64,000 bases of DNA, from contig JAMLHE010000004.1 in assembly GCA_023957315.1 (NCBI GenBank), positions 186,001 to 250,000 on the forward strand, in the 5' to 3' direction. Positions within the stretch are counted from its first letter, which is position 1, and each line of letters opens with the position of its first letter. The notes under the pieces are model-generated. The model was not told the DNA's origin. It was given only the letters and a program-made list of their open reading frames with translations, and searched no databases. This stretch comes from Candidatus Kapaibacterium sp. GTDB taxonomy: Bacteria; Bacteroidota; Ignavibacteria; Kapaibacteriales; UBA2268. Position numbers and translations under genes: made by a program. Below are positions 35,227 to 43,617 of the stretch, one piece after another.

Positions 35227-36719
35227 TATAATTGCCCTTGATAAATTGATTCTTCTTGTCTATAATTTGTTAATTGTCTGGTAGAAACCTTATTAGTATT
35301 CGCCTGTAAAGCTCTGAAATGAGGTTCAAGCCTTTGTAGCATGATTGTTAGCGTATCAACTTGGTCTTTGAATTTAGAACCCGGAAACTCAGCATGTTCG
35401 GATATGAAGTCATCTAACCAATCAGCACCGTCAGGTAAAAACACTAAGCCTCTTTCAACTTTAGGCGATTGTTGATGCGCTCTAACCACCTTATCCATAG
35501 TTCCAACTTCTTTGATTGGTAGCTTAGTTTCACGTTTTAAACTCTGTATTAAACTCCGTCCACTCGCTGCTTTTTCAATGGCGATATATGTAGGGTCATG
35601 TTTAACATATTGCACTTTTGCCTCTTTCAACAAGTCAGGATATAACAGCCTTCTTTTGAATCTATCCAAGATGTAAAAGCCGTTGATGTTTACTCCACCT
35701 GTCAGACAGACCGAATAAGCGTTGTTTTCGCCTTCTTCGTATGCAGTATCCCAAACTTGTATCACCAAATCCAACGGCGGTGCAATTTTGAAACGTCCCC
35801 ACCAAGCGGGATTGAATATCATGCTTTCCGGGTCAACAGGATTTTGCTTAATTTGCGCCGAATAGCCATAACTACCCATTTCATCCCTAATGTCATTCAG
35901 AGCAATACGATTCATTCTTACAGGGTCAAACAACCCATCAACATAATGGCTTCTTAATTCAGCGGGTTTTACATCTTCGGTTAGCTCTCCGGGTAAGCAT
36001 ATATGTTTAACATTCGGTCGTTTTAACATCTGTGCCGTAGGGTCATCTGCATGTAAACGTTGCATAACCAAGATTGTCAAGGTTACATCATTGTTTCGCT
36101 TACGGCGTGGCAAGGTTTGTGATAATACTCGATTAGCTTTATTTCGCTTTGCAGTTGAATGAACTTCTTCGGCACTTATAGGGTCATCACCTACGATTAT
36201 ATCAGCGTGCTTACCTGTAATTGTGCCATAGATACCTGTTGCTGTTCGAACGCCAAAGTGATTGTTTTCATATTCTGCTTTAGTATCTCTATCCAAGCGT
36301 AATACTAAATCAGGGTACATAGCCCGAAACAAATCCGAACGAAGTATATCACGAGACTTCAAAGCAAAATCTACTGCCAAATTTGCTGAATAACTTGCTG
36401 TTAAAACTCGCATTGATGGGCGTAAAGTCCAAGCCCATACAGGCAGGTATATTGAACAAATACGGCTTTTTGTCGAACCCGGAGGCACGTTAATACACAA
36501 GTCGTACAACTTCGGTTTACCCTCAGCAACTCGCTTAACAGCTGTTTGAATTTCATCACATAGGTATTTGATATGCCAATTGTCAACTAAGGGAGAATCT
36601 TCGATTGTGTCCCAATAATAGCGTAGGAAGCTGTAAAAGTCATCTTTGAAGATTTCAGCTAACAGCCTGATTGAAACATCTGATATTTGCATTATTTTAT
36701 CAAGATGCAACATTGACAC
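35226..36719 (-). CDS. terL: Terminase large subunit
   Basis: 497 residues. ATPase and nuclease that packages phage DNA. The ATPase domain has an unusual Walker A, NVPPGSTKS (77-85), a Walker B ADIIVGDDP (172-180), and a coupling region near LTILVMQRLHADDP. The RNase H-like nuclease domain starts IQVWDTAYEEGENNAYSV, with likely metal ligand D324. It overlaps the small-subunit gene by 20 bp. The GSTKS form (S in place of G-K spacing) is known from Mu-like and related terminases. Confidence 0.93.
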   Translation of the reverse strand: MSMLHLDKIMQISDVSIRLLAEIFKDDFYSFLRYYWDTIEDSPLVDNWHIKYLCDEIQTAVKRVAEGKPKLYDLCINVPPGSTKSRICSIYLPVWAWTLRPSMRVLTASYSANLAVDFALKSRDILRSDLFRAMYPDLVLRLDRDTKAEYENNHFGVRTATGIYGTITGKHADIIVGDDPISAEEVHSTAKRNKANRVLSQTLPRRKRNNDVTLTILVMQRLHADDPTAQMLKRPNVKHICLPGELTEDVKPAELRSHYVDGLFDPVRMNRIALNDIRDEMGSYGYSAQIKQNPVDPESMIFNPAWWGRFKIAPPLDLVIQVWDTAYEEGENNAYSVCLTGGVNINGFYILDRFKRRLLYPDLLKEAKVQYVKHDPTYIAIEKAASGRSLIQSLKRETKLPIKEVGTMDKVVRAHQQSPKVERGLVFLPDGADWLDDFISEHAEFPGSKFKDQVDTLTIMLQRLEPHFRALQANTNKVSTRQLTNYRQEESIYQGQL

Positions 36720-37188
36720 GCTCCGTTAGCTTAGCCAATATCATAAGTTCATTAACATTTAATTTCATGATTTGCTGTATTTCTTCTTCCGTCAGCGGTG
36801 TTTTATTGCCTTCGTCAATAACAACTCCACCATAGCCTCTATCTTTCGCCTTAGCTCTCAGAAACTCCATTAATGCTCTAAGGTCCGGTTTATGTTCAAT
36901 CTCAGTTATTTCTAATAGCTTTACTTTCTTTCCTTGTGGTGTTATTACTTCTCTGGTCTTAGTTTGCGTTGTCTTGATGCCTGTAAACAGCTTAATCAGA
37001 GTACTTTCACCTAAATCTATCAAACTTTCCTTTATTTCTTCTATCTTTTCGGCAAATTCCTTATCGTCTTTCATCCAAATGTAGTAAATGGTTCTGCTGA
37101 TACCTGACTTACGGCAAGTAACAGCGACATTTAAGGCATTCTTAGGAAAGAGTTCGAGAAATATTTGCTTTAGCTTATCAGTTGACAT
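36700..37188 (-). CDS. Terminase small subunit-like HTH protein
   Basis: 162 residues from MSTDKLKQIFLEL; a GTG nine bases upstream would add three residues. The N-terminal HTH (NALNVAVTCRKSGISRTIYYIWMKDDKEFAEKI) is of the kind used by phBC6A51-type small terminases to bind pac or cos DNA. The C-terminal part contains an oligomerisation helix and the sequence EHKPDLRALMEFLRAKAKDRGYG, common to the family. It lies just upstream of and overlapping TerL. Confidence 0.82.
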   Translation of the reverse strand: MSTDKLKQIFLELFPKNALNVAVTCRKSGISRTIYYIWMKDDKEFAEKIEEIKESLIDLGESTLIKLFTGIKTTQTKTREVITPQGKKVKLLEITEIEHKPDLRALMEFLRAKAKDRGYGGVVIDEGNKTPLTEEEIQQIMKLNVNELMILAKLTERVNVAS

Positions 37189-37224
37189 TTTAAACACTTA
37201 CAGTATTTAGTTAATAAATTATGT

Positions 37225-37278
37225 TTGACAGTTGTCATTTTATCCGCTTGACAGTTGTAAAAAAGTATTGTATATTTG
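37225..37278 (+). promoter_or_regulatory. Promoter with direct TTGACAGTTGT repeats
   Basis: TTGACAGTTGT occurs at 37225-37235 and 37248-37258. The second copy supplies the -33 TTG, 20 bp from TATATTTG (37271-37278, TAnnTTTG type). It lies 27 bp upstream of the small plus-strand gene. The repeats may bind an activator or repressor. Confidence 0.65.
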
Positions 37279-37305
37279 TAACAAGTAAATCACTAAGGAA
37301 TAAAA

Positions 37306-37506
37306 ATGATATTCAAAGCAAGTAGCACTATAACACATGAGCATTTTCAAGGTTCAATCAGCAAAGTTTACAAGTACTTAAACAATCATCACAACAAAGA
37401 ACATTTTGAAGTTAAGCTACCCGATGAAACTCTGGTTGATGCTATCAAATTCATCGAAAATTATGATGAAATTAGGTTGAAATTTCCCTCAAAACCGAAA
37501 ATTTAA
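37306..37506 (+). CDS. Small hypothetical protein
   Basis: 66 residues with a good ribosome-binding site (AAGGA nine bases upstream) and a clear promoter. It resembles a compact alpha/beta domain (HFEVKLPDETLVDAIKFIENYDEIRLKF). It is transcribed against the flanking head operon, so it may be a regulatory or accessory insertion. No family recognised. Confidence 0.65.
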   Translation: MIFKASSTITHEHFQGSISKVYKYLNNHHNKEHFEVKLPDETLVDAIKFIENYDEIRLKFPSKPKI

Positions 37507-37586
37507 GCAGAAAATGAGCATAAAGATTGATTAAATCAGTTAAAACAGTTAATTTCGTATTTAAAGAATGAACTCAAATACGGATT

Positions 37587-37805
37587 ATGCGATACACACA
37601 AAGTCAAATTATCAAAGAATTGGCGTCGAGAAATGTTTTCATCACTCGACAAGCACTTCACGCCCACAAAAAGAAGTATCTTAAGCCCAAAACACACTAC
37701 ATTGAAGATACCGTTACCCTGTTTACACAGCGTGGTTACAACAAAGTGATTAAGTTTTATACTGAGAGTTGGAATCATAATAAAGACCGCATTTCTGACG
37801 ATTAA
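37587..37805 (+). CDS. Small putative HTH protein
   Basis: 72 residues. MRYTQSQIIKELASRNVFITRQALHAHKKK followed by HYIEDTVTLFTQRGYNKVIKFY has the look of a MerR- or excisionase-like winged helix. Its last 56 bp overlap the 3' end of the convergent radical SAM gene. The ribosome-binding site is weak. Confidence 0.55.
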   Translation: MRYTQSQIIKELASRNVFITRQALHAHKKKYLKPKTHYIEDTVTLFTQRGYNKVIKFYTESWNHNKDRISDD

Positions 37806-39102
37806 TCTTGTAAATAACATTGTTGTCATCATCTTTACCCACAGGATATAACACACCCTCAAAGTAGCTGTACGGTGATTTGTGATTCTTTGGAGTATTC
37901 CAAATCTCTTTCACATATTCGTACAAGGTTTGCGTATATCTCTGAGCTCTGACTTTGTTTGAATTAGTATTAAACCCTTGTGCATTGTAGAATTTCACGT
38001 CATATGCGATGTTTCGTAAGTCTTTTTCAATGTCTTTCCAATACACCAATCCATTTTCACGATTCCGGGCTACAATCAAGGCTTCTGTAAATTGTCCTTG
38101 ACTTACATTCCATTCCGGAGGAACTCCACAGCAGCTTGTAAAATCACATTTTTCTTTATGATGAGCGTCTGACACATAGAACCGCATACCTAAGCTATGG
38201 GCTATGTTTCGCATATCTTCGATAATAGGTCTCTTGAATTGATAGTTTAACCGCCTGTAGCCTGAACCTTTGGAATTTTCTTTGTAGAAATCCCATAAGT
38301 CAACACCAGCCCACTTTGACATTTCCTTATACTTGCTTTTTAAACGTTCATCTGCTCTTGTTTCCAGACAAAAGAATTCGGTTGTGATGCTATCTGCACC
38401 GGCTTGGCTTGCTCTTGTGATTGTTTCTTTGTAATCGTCTGATATTCCAACGATGTAAGGTCTTAACCTTAATGTAACTTTTATGCCTGCATCGCTTAGT
38501 TTCTTGATAACTTCAAACCGTTCTTTCGGACTTGCAACTCCCCTTTCAATGGCTTTTGCTTTCATGCTGTCAGAAGTGATAATACTGATTTTGAAATGCC
38601 AATTATGAGCGTGCCGTTTGATAATATCAAAATATCGGTTGTCATTGACAAACCAAGTGCCTTTTGTCGAGAATGACAATGGGTAATCGTATTGGTCGAA
38701 TATCTTCATGAACTCCAGACTTGTACCGTACCGCTTCTCAAAACCGTCAAAAGCATCTGCCAAACCACCCCATTGCATTACTGTTTTATTTCGGACATAG
38801 TTGTAAAATTGCAGATTATACTTAGCAAGTTTTTCAGGTGTACCGTTTAGGGAGTGTTCAAGGAGTGTAGCCACTTTTCGGGGACTTGCTGACTTGACTT
38901 GTCGTTGTAGATACATCTTCGAACTGTGGCTTTTCTGATTGAACGAAAAGCAATAAAGGCAGTTGAAACTACAGCTTGAATAAGTGTCAAATGTCATCGG
39001 CATTGAGCAATCACATAACTCGGCTGACCAACGTGGAGATTCGTAATCTTGGGGTATCAGGTTTTTATTATTTGGCATTTCTGACCCTTGCTGATTAACC
39101 AT
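37750..39102 (-). CDS. Radical SAM enzyme (spore photoproduct lyase-like)
   Basis: 450 residues (a start at MPNNKN, eight residues in, is equally possible). The [4Fe-4S]/SAM motif CSFNCLYC has C44, C48 and C51. Preceding Cys residues (ELCDCSMP) and a late cluster CDFTSCCG may bind a second centre. The barrel segments (WHFKISIITS, KVTLRLRPYIVG) and overall pattern resemble the SplB-like radical SAM proteins of phages. It overlaps the P-loop kinase gene by 46 bp and is in a three-gene unit with a ParB-like protein. A role in phage DNA base modification is inferred from the context. Confidence 0.85.
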   Translation of the reverse strand: MVNQQGSEMPNNKNLIPQDYESPRWSAELCDCSMPMTFDTYSSCSFNCLYCFSFNQKSHSSKMYLQRQVKSASPRKVATLLEHSLNGTPEKLAKYNLQFYNYVRNKTVMQWGGLADAFDGFEKRYGTSLEFMKIFDQYDYPLSFSTKGTWFVNDNRYFDIIKRHAHNWHFKISIITSDSMKAKAIERGVASPKERFEVIKKLSDAGIKVTLRLRPYIVGISDDYKETITRASQAGADSITTEFFCLETRADERLKSKYKEMSKWAGVDLWDFYKENSKGSGYRRLNYQFKRPIIEDMRNIAHSLGMRFYVSDAHHKEKCDFTSCCGVPPEWNVSQGQFTEALIVARNRENGLVYWKDIEKDLRNIAYDVKFYNAQGFNTNSNKVRAQRYTQTLYEYVKEIWNTPKNHKSPYSYFEGVLYPVGKDDDNNVIYKINRQKCGLYYDSNSQYKT

Positions 39103-39533
39103 TTTACGTTATTTAGTGTTTTTGTGCGAGTAGCTTTTAGAAATTTTAGGCTAATTTGGCTTTTTGCTTGTTTCAAACGTTCAAAACTTACCGAAATAGG
39201 GCAATATATAGCCACTATTGATTTTTTATAGCTTAGGGTAAGTAAATAGGCGAAAAAACTATTATTGTTAATTCTATCCCCCTCTACGACGGTTTTTTTA
39301 AAACCCCTATTTTCACTAATAAACTGTTTAATTTTGGGTAATGAGTTATACGCCAAAGTGTCTGTGCCTTTGCAACGGTCTTCGATTGTATAGTCTCCAA
39401 TAAGGCACGTCACGCCGTCCGTAGTGTGCTTAATTGGTTCAGTCACTAACTTCATTTTGTCATTAAAGTAATTCTTCATTACATAGTCAGTTTTGCCTGC
39501 TCCGGCTTGACCTATCACAACTTCAATTGTCAT
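39057..39533 (-). CDS. P-loop kinase-like protein
   Basis: 158 residues. Walker A is GQAGAGKT (8-15). GDYTIEDRCKGTDTL is followed by VVEGDRI (a Walker B-like strand). This G-x-Y...GTDTL...EGDRI combination is, from memory, that of small phage kinases near DNA-modification genes, including the 5-hydroxymethyluracil DNA kinase group. It sits between the ParB-like and radical SAM genes with overlaps on both sides (4 and 46 bp). Substrate not known. Confidence 0.75.
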   Translation of the reverse strand: MTIEVVIGQAGAGKTDYVMKNYFNDKMKLVTEPIKHTTDGVTCLIGDYTIEDRCKGTDTLAYNSLPKIKQFISENRGFKKTVVEGDRINNNSFFAYLLTLSYKKSIVAIYCPISVSFERLKQAKSQISLKFLKATRTKTLNNVKWLISKGQKCQIIKT

Positions 39534-40162
39534 TCAGATACCTGTAACATATCGGACTTAATTTCTATGTCGCCGTTGATAAGCCGTGAATAGCCTTTGA
39601 TTTTTGGTTCAGCAAGTCCGATGTTAGCTAAGAAAGTTTCTGCAATTTCTTTGGTACTGAATGCAATCTCGCAAAGTATGCTTCTACCGTCCTTGTCACC
39701 CTCTACGTGTTCCATGTCACTTGGTTCAATGTCAGTTCCATCATCGAAACTGAAATTATCATCCAAGTCAAGCAATACGTTAATTTCGCCATCTTCAAAA
39801 CCTGTCAGAGTTAAATCAACACCTAAATCCCTTAAGTCTAACAATTCAGCTCTTAACTTTTCCATATTCCAATCTGATTCGCCTGCTTTGTTGTCTGCTA
39901 TTCGAGCCGCTTTCTTCTGTTCTTCAGTCATATCATCGCGTACAATAACAGGTATTAAAGGCTTTTCTAAGTAGATTGAGGCTAACTTGCGCTTATGCCC
40001 TTTAATTAAAATTTTATTTTCATCAACCACCACAGGTACATCAAATCCAAATTCTTTGATTATATTTGCTAAGGTGATTATTTCTTCATCAGTATGAATT
40101 TTTGCGTTATTCTCGTAATCAATCAGTTCATGCGGGTCTAAGTATATAAGTTGTAATCCCAT
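39530..40162 (-). CDS. ParB/Srx-fold protein
   Basis: 210 residues. ParB N-terminal domain: YLDPHELIDYENNAKIH, then KILIKGHKRKLASIYLEKPLIPVIVRDDMTEEQKKAARIADNKAGESDW. In many phages this domain is fused to or paired with a DNA methyltransferase; here no methyltransferase follows, and the C-terminal 90 residues are of unknown type. It is the first gene of the minus-strand unit with the kinase and radical SAM enzyme, upstream of the terminase block. ParB-fold proteins can bind or hydrolyse NTPs (CTP in ParB, ATP in others) or act as nucleases. Confidence 0.82.
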   Translation of the reverse strand: MGLQLIYLDPHELIDYENNAKIHTDEEIITLANIIKEFGFDVPVVVDENKILIKGHKRKLASIYLEKPLIPVIVRDDMTEEQKKAARIADNKAGESDWNMEKLRAELLDLRDLGVDLTLTGFEDGEINVLLDLDDNFSFDDGTDIEPSDMEHVEGDKDGRSILCEIAFSTKEIAETFLANIGLAEPKIKGYSRLINGDIEIKSDMLQVSE

Positions 40163-40332
40163 TCCTACTCTCCAATAGTTGTAAATACTGAAAAGTACAA
40201 CAAATTAAACTCACAATTAAATGCGTGGTTTTCTGCGTTAAACACTAATCACAACTTAGTTTCACACTTTGATTATTGCCGTTCATATCCCCTACATTCG
40301 TAGTGAATGTAAATTATAATTTGGACAATATT
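40163..40332. promoter_or_regulatory. Divergent late control region
   Basis: The 170-bp gap separates the minus-strand block (ParB, kinase, radical SAM, terminase, portal) from the plus-strand block (protease, capsid, tails). Promoters for both directions must be here or close by. I see only AT-rich sequence and no unambiguous promoter. Confidence 0.45.
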
Positions 40333-41418
40333 ATGAGTTGGATACCAATTTTCAAACCCGGTACTCATACCGATGCGGCAGGCAATACACGGACTTGGTC
40401 TGATGCTGATGTACGCAACATGGTAAAAATGTACAATGAACAATCACCTGCCGAAAAGCATGATGCACCTGCCGTCAAAGGACATCCTAAAACTGATGAC
40501 CCAGCACTCGGTTGGGTGGATTCGCTAAAATACGAAGGTGGTCAACTTTGGGCGAAACTCCGTGACATGCAAAAATCATTTGTAGAAGAAGTGAAAAGCG
40601 GAGCTTATAAGAAAGTTTCTGTTAGACTTTATCCAAATAATATGCTTCGTCATGTGGGATTCTTAGGTGCTGTTCCCCCCGCTATCAAAGGTTTAGGTGA
40701 TGTAGAATTGGCAGAATATGAAGGCATTTTCTTTAATGAAGAAGATGTTGCACTAAGTGATATTGCTTTTTCAATTGCTGAACCAGAACCTGAACCAAAA
40801 ACTGTTGTGGTTACTCCTAATGAGAATCAACCACCTGCACCACCAACAAACACAAAACAAGAAAATAACTTTAATCAACATGGAGATTACGTAATGGATT
40901 TTAATGATTTAAAAGATTCGTACTTCGCAAAGCTGAAAGGTCAAGTAAGTGATGATACATACGCTAAAGCATTCGCAACCTTCTCAGAAGTGTTTAGCGG
41001 ATTTAAGCCAAAAGCAACTACTGAAAAGCCTAAAGATTCCGCTTTTGCTCAATCTGACGAATACAAAGCGATGTTAAAGCGACAAATGGAACTCGAATTA
41101 AAAACACGAACACATGATATCGCTGATTTTATCGCGAATGAAACACCACTTGCAGGCATTGCTAAAACGAAGGCTTTCCCTGTGATAGAAATGGCTTATA
41201 GAATTGACAATCCGGGCGACTATCAAGACTTCCCACTTGACTTGAATTTCAGTGAAGAAGACAAAAAGAAACCGGCAAATGAATTAGTCAAGGACTTTAT
41301 GAGAAACCTACCTAAAATTGTTGAATTCAATGAATTTGGTAATGGTGGTACTGACAATACAGGCAATCACAACGAAGATATTGAAAATGCAGTTGCAACA
41401 GCTCAAGGAGTGAAATAA
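40333..41418 (+). CDS. Prohead protease (Mu gpI-like) with fused scaffold domain
   Basis: 361 residues from MSWIPIFKPGTHTDAAGN; a TTG 57 bases upstream is rejected. The N-terminal half (to about 150) is the Mu I-type protease (WIPIFKPG, KGHPKTDDPALGWVDSL, YKKVSVRLYPN, LGAVPPAIKGL). After a Pro/Gln linker the C-terminal part is scaffold-like, charged and helical. An internal ATG at 40894 with its own ribosome-binding site would give the scaffold alone, as in Mu I/Z and lambda C/Nu3. It is the first gene of the plus-strand late block. Confidence 0.85.
   Translation: MSWIPIFKPGTHTDAAGNTRTWSDADVRNMVKMYNEQSPAEKHDAPAVKGHPKTDDPALGWVDSLKYEGGQLWAKLRDMQKSFVEEVKSGAYKKVSVRLYPNNMLRHVGFLGAVPPAIKGLGDVELAEYEGIFFNEEDVALSDIAFSIAEPEPEPKTVVVTPNENQPPAPPTNTKQENNFNQHGDYVMDFNDLKDSYFAKLKGQVSDDTYAKAFATFSEVFSGFKPKATTEKPKDSAFAQSDEYKAMLKRQMELELKTRTHDIADFIANETPLAGIAKTKAFPVIEMAYRIDNPGDYQDFPLDLNFSEEDKKKPANELVKDFMRNLPKIVEFNEFGNGGTDNTGNHNEDIENAVATAQGVK
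40894..41418 (+). CDS. Nested scaffold protein (internal start)
   Basis: In frame with the protease gene (561 bases after its start). GGAG at 40882-40885 lies eight bases before the ATG, and the product (174 residues, MDFNDLKDSYFAKLKGQVSD...) begins where the protease linker ends. This matches the nested protease/scaffold arrangement known in Mu and lambda. The internal start is predicted from the sequence. Confidence 0.65.
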   Translation: MDFNDLKDSYFAKLKGQVSDDTYAKAFATFSEVFSGFKPKATTEKPKDSAFAQSDEYKAMLKRQMELELKTRTHDIADFIANETPLAGIAKTKAFPVIEMAYRIDNPGDYQDFPLDLNFSEEDKKKPANELVKDFMRNLPKIVEFNEFGNGGTDNTGNHNEDIENAVATAQGVK

Positions 41419-41419
41419 G

Positions 41420-42091
41420 ATGGCTTTAGATTTAGGAATAAATACTTTAGGGACTCAAACTCACAAGAAAGATATTTTTGCGAGTTTAGCCCAGACCAAA
41501 GAGATTAGCGATATTATAATCGCATCAGGTCAAAACCTTGCACGTGGCGCCATGCTTGGTAAACAAACAATCGGCGCATTCGATGCAGTAACTGCTGAAG
41601 CAGGTGCAGGTAATACCGGTAATGGTGTTCTTACACTCGCAGACCCCGCTCATGCGGTAGGCGTAAAAGCAGGCGTTTACAAAGTAGTGTTTGTTCAACC
41701 TGTAACCGACTTAGGTTCATTTGTAGTTGAAGACCCTGACGGTATCATTATCGGTTCGGGTGTTGTAGGAACTGCTTTTGATGGTGTTGTGAAGTTCACA
41801 ATTGCAGATGGTTTGACTGACTTTGTAGCAGGTGACAGCTTTAACATCACCGTTGCTTATTTAGCAGGTAATAACAAATATTACCTCTGGAATCCTACCG
41901 CAACTAATGGCGTTCAAAACCTTGTTGGCATCCTTGGATGTGCTGTAGACGCAACCACAGGTGACGAGGGTGGTTTCTGTTACGTAGAGGGTGAATTCCT
42001 CTTATCTACACTCACCGCCGCCGCTGGAGTTACCATTACGGCAGGTGTTTATAATGGTGGTTCTATTGTAATAAAAAAGGAGACTGATTAA
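41420..42091 (+). CDS. Head decoration protein-like
   Basis: 223 residues, Gly/Ala/Val-rich beta structure (LARGAMLGKQTIGAFDAV, then VYKVVFVQPVTDLGSFVVEDPDG). It lies between the scaffold and major capsid genes, the position of lambda gpD-like stabilisers. AAGGAG lies nine bases upstream of the ATG. The pattern fits the phage decoration family that has an N-terminal gpD-like strand set; the call rests on both position and composition. Confidence 0.72.
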   Translation: MALDLGINTLGTQTHKKDIFASLAQTKEISDIIIASGQNLARGAMLGKQTIGAFDAVTAEAGAGNTGNGVLTLADPAHAVGVKAGVYKVVFVQPVTDLGSFVVEDPDGIIIGSGVVGTAFDGVVKFTIADGLTDFVAGDSFNITVAYLAGNNKYYLWNPTATNGVQNLVGILGCAVDATTGDEGGFCYVEGEFLLSTLTAAAGVTITAGVYNGGSIVIKKETD

Positions 42092-42093
42092 TT

Positions 42094-43143
42094 ATGTCTA
42101 TTATGCTTGATATGTTTGACTCGCGTTCGATGACCGCAGCAGTTAATAAAACAAAAGTATTTGACCCGTTTGTCTTGAATATGCTTTTCGGCAAACCCGA
42201 AGGACATGCGGCTGATAAAATTGACCTTGAAGTGATTTCACATAGTGATAAATTAGCAAAGTTCGTGAACCAACATGAGGGTCCGAGATTGCTACAAAAA
42301 GACAATCGCGTGTATCAAACAATTTCACTTCCGCGTACTTATGAAGAATACATCTTCACAGCACAAGAACTTGCAGATTACAACGCTTTTGGTCAAATAT
42401 ACGACCAAAATCCGGGACGTAAAGCTGAGGAAGCTAATAAGTTTGTTGTACGCCATTTGGAATATCTCAAATCAAGGGCAATGCTTAGACGTGAATGGAT
42501 GGCTTGTAAAGCTATCTCTACAGGCGAAATCGCAGTTGCACAAACTAACATTTCATTCAACATTGATTATCTATTCGAAGATAATGTTCATTTGACTGAT
42601 TTGGGTGCTGGTAACTATTGGGATGATGTAACAGGTGATATTTTGACTAACATCCGTGCATGGAAACGTGATATATTACGCCGTTGTGGTCAATCCCCTG
42701 ACATTGCAATTTTGGGTACTGATGCCTCTGATGCGTTTATGTCAAATGAATTAGTCAAAAAAGCACTCGACACAAACAACTATAAAATTGGCACGCTTGA
42801 CTTGAATACTAATCAATCCGGAGCGGCTAACTTCTTAGGTCGTATTATGGGTGTTGACTTCTTCGAATACAACCAACAGTTCAAAGCTGACAATGACACA
42901 TCAACTGACTTAATTCCTACGGATAGAGCTATTGTTACTTTCCGCAAGAATAATAACAACCGTGTGCATTATGGTCCGGTGTTCAATCTTGTAAACAAGA
43001 AACTTCAAACTATCATTTCCGAGTTTCACTTGGATGTTGAAGAAAAGAACAAAAAAGCTATGTCTTGGACTTTGGAGCAAAAATCATTACCTGCAATTCA
43101 TAATGCAGATGCTTTCATTTCATGTAAAGTTATTGGTGACTAA
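42094..43143 (+). CDS. Major capsid protein (lambda gpE-like)
   Basis: 349 residues. Pattern of the phage major capsid protein E family: MLDMFDSRSMTAAVNKTKVFDPFVL at the N-terminus, RTYEEYIFTAQELADYNAFGQ, HLEYLKSRAMLRREWMACKAI, and DIAILGTDASDAFMSNELVKKAL. It forms the icosahedral shell. Starts two bases after the decoration gene with AAAAGGAG upstream. The lambda-type capsid alongside Mu-type portal and protease makes the head module a mosaic. Confidence 0.9.
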   Translation: MSIMLDMFDSRSMTAAVNKTKVFDPFVLNMLFGKPEGHAADKIDLEVISHSDKLAKFVNQHEGPRLLQKDNRVYQTISLPRTYEEYIFTAQELADYNAFGQIYDQNPGRKAEEANKFVVRHLEYLKSRAMLRREWMACKAISTGEIAVAQTNISFNIDYLFEDNVHLTDLGAGNYWDDVTGDILTNIRAWKRDILRRCGQSPDIAILGTDASDAFMSNELVKKALDTNNYKIGTLDLNTNQSGAANFLGRIMGVDFFEYNQQFKADNDTSTDLIPTDRAIVTFRKNNNNRVHYGPVFNLVNKKLQTIISEFHLDVEEKNKKAMSWTLEQKSLPAIHNADAFISCKVIGD

Positions 43144-43146
43144 TTT

Positions 43147-43331
43147 GGGTATGGGGTATATATGGGGTATGGATAGGGTATCCATAGGGTATATCAAAAT
43201 ATGGGTATCGAACTATATATATTGTATTAGTATATTATATTATATTAGTTTAATGTATATTATATTAAGGATTACCTATCCATAGGGTATGGATACCCTA
43301 TATATACCCTATCCAAAGTAGCCACAGTGGC
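43147..43331. repeat. Long inverted repeat after the capsid gene
   Basis: Arms rich in GGGTAT (about 43154-43170) and its complement ATACCC (about 43293-43309) could form a large hairpin of about 160 bases around an AT-rich loop. Each arm also contains its own palindromes (GGATAGGGTATCC). GCCACAGTGGC at 43321-43331 is a separate 11-bp palindrome. With the tandem repeat below it fills the 530-bp gap after the capsid gene. Confidence 0.7.
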
Positions 43332-43489
43332 GACGCTTTCCAAAATTAGAAAATGTTGATATTTCAATCTAAAAAATGAAAAAATTCTAATTTTACCGTA
43401 AAATATTTTTAAAATGATGAAAAACGGGTTGGAAAAACTTTAGAAAAAACGAAAAACGATTCAAAAAGTACAATGATTGATGCAAAAAT

Positions 43490-43617
43490 GATGCAAAATT
43501 GATGTTAAAATCATCAAAAACGATGCAAAATTGATGTTAAAATCATCAAAAACGATGCAAAATTGATGTTAAAATCATCAAAAACGATGCAAAATTGATG
43601 CAAAAATCATCAAAAAC
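43490..43617. repeat. Four tandem 32-bp repeats
   Basis: The unit GATGCAAAATT + GATGTTAAAATCATC + AAAAAC occurs at 43490, 43522, 43554 and 43586 (the last with two changes), followed by a partial unit. The middle of each unit is a GATG...CATC inverted repeat. There are no spacers, so it is not a CRISPR. It sits just upstream of the connector gene start and could bind a regulator or terminase. Confidence 0.85.

Noticed and set aside
43490-43617. CRISPR array
   Set aside because: The repeat is purely tandem with no spacers and there are no cas genes nearby.
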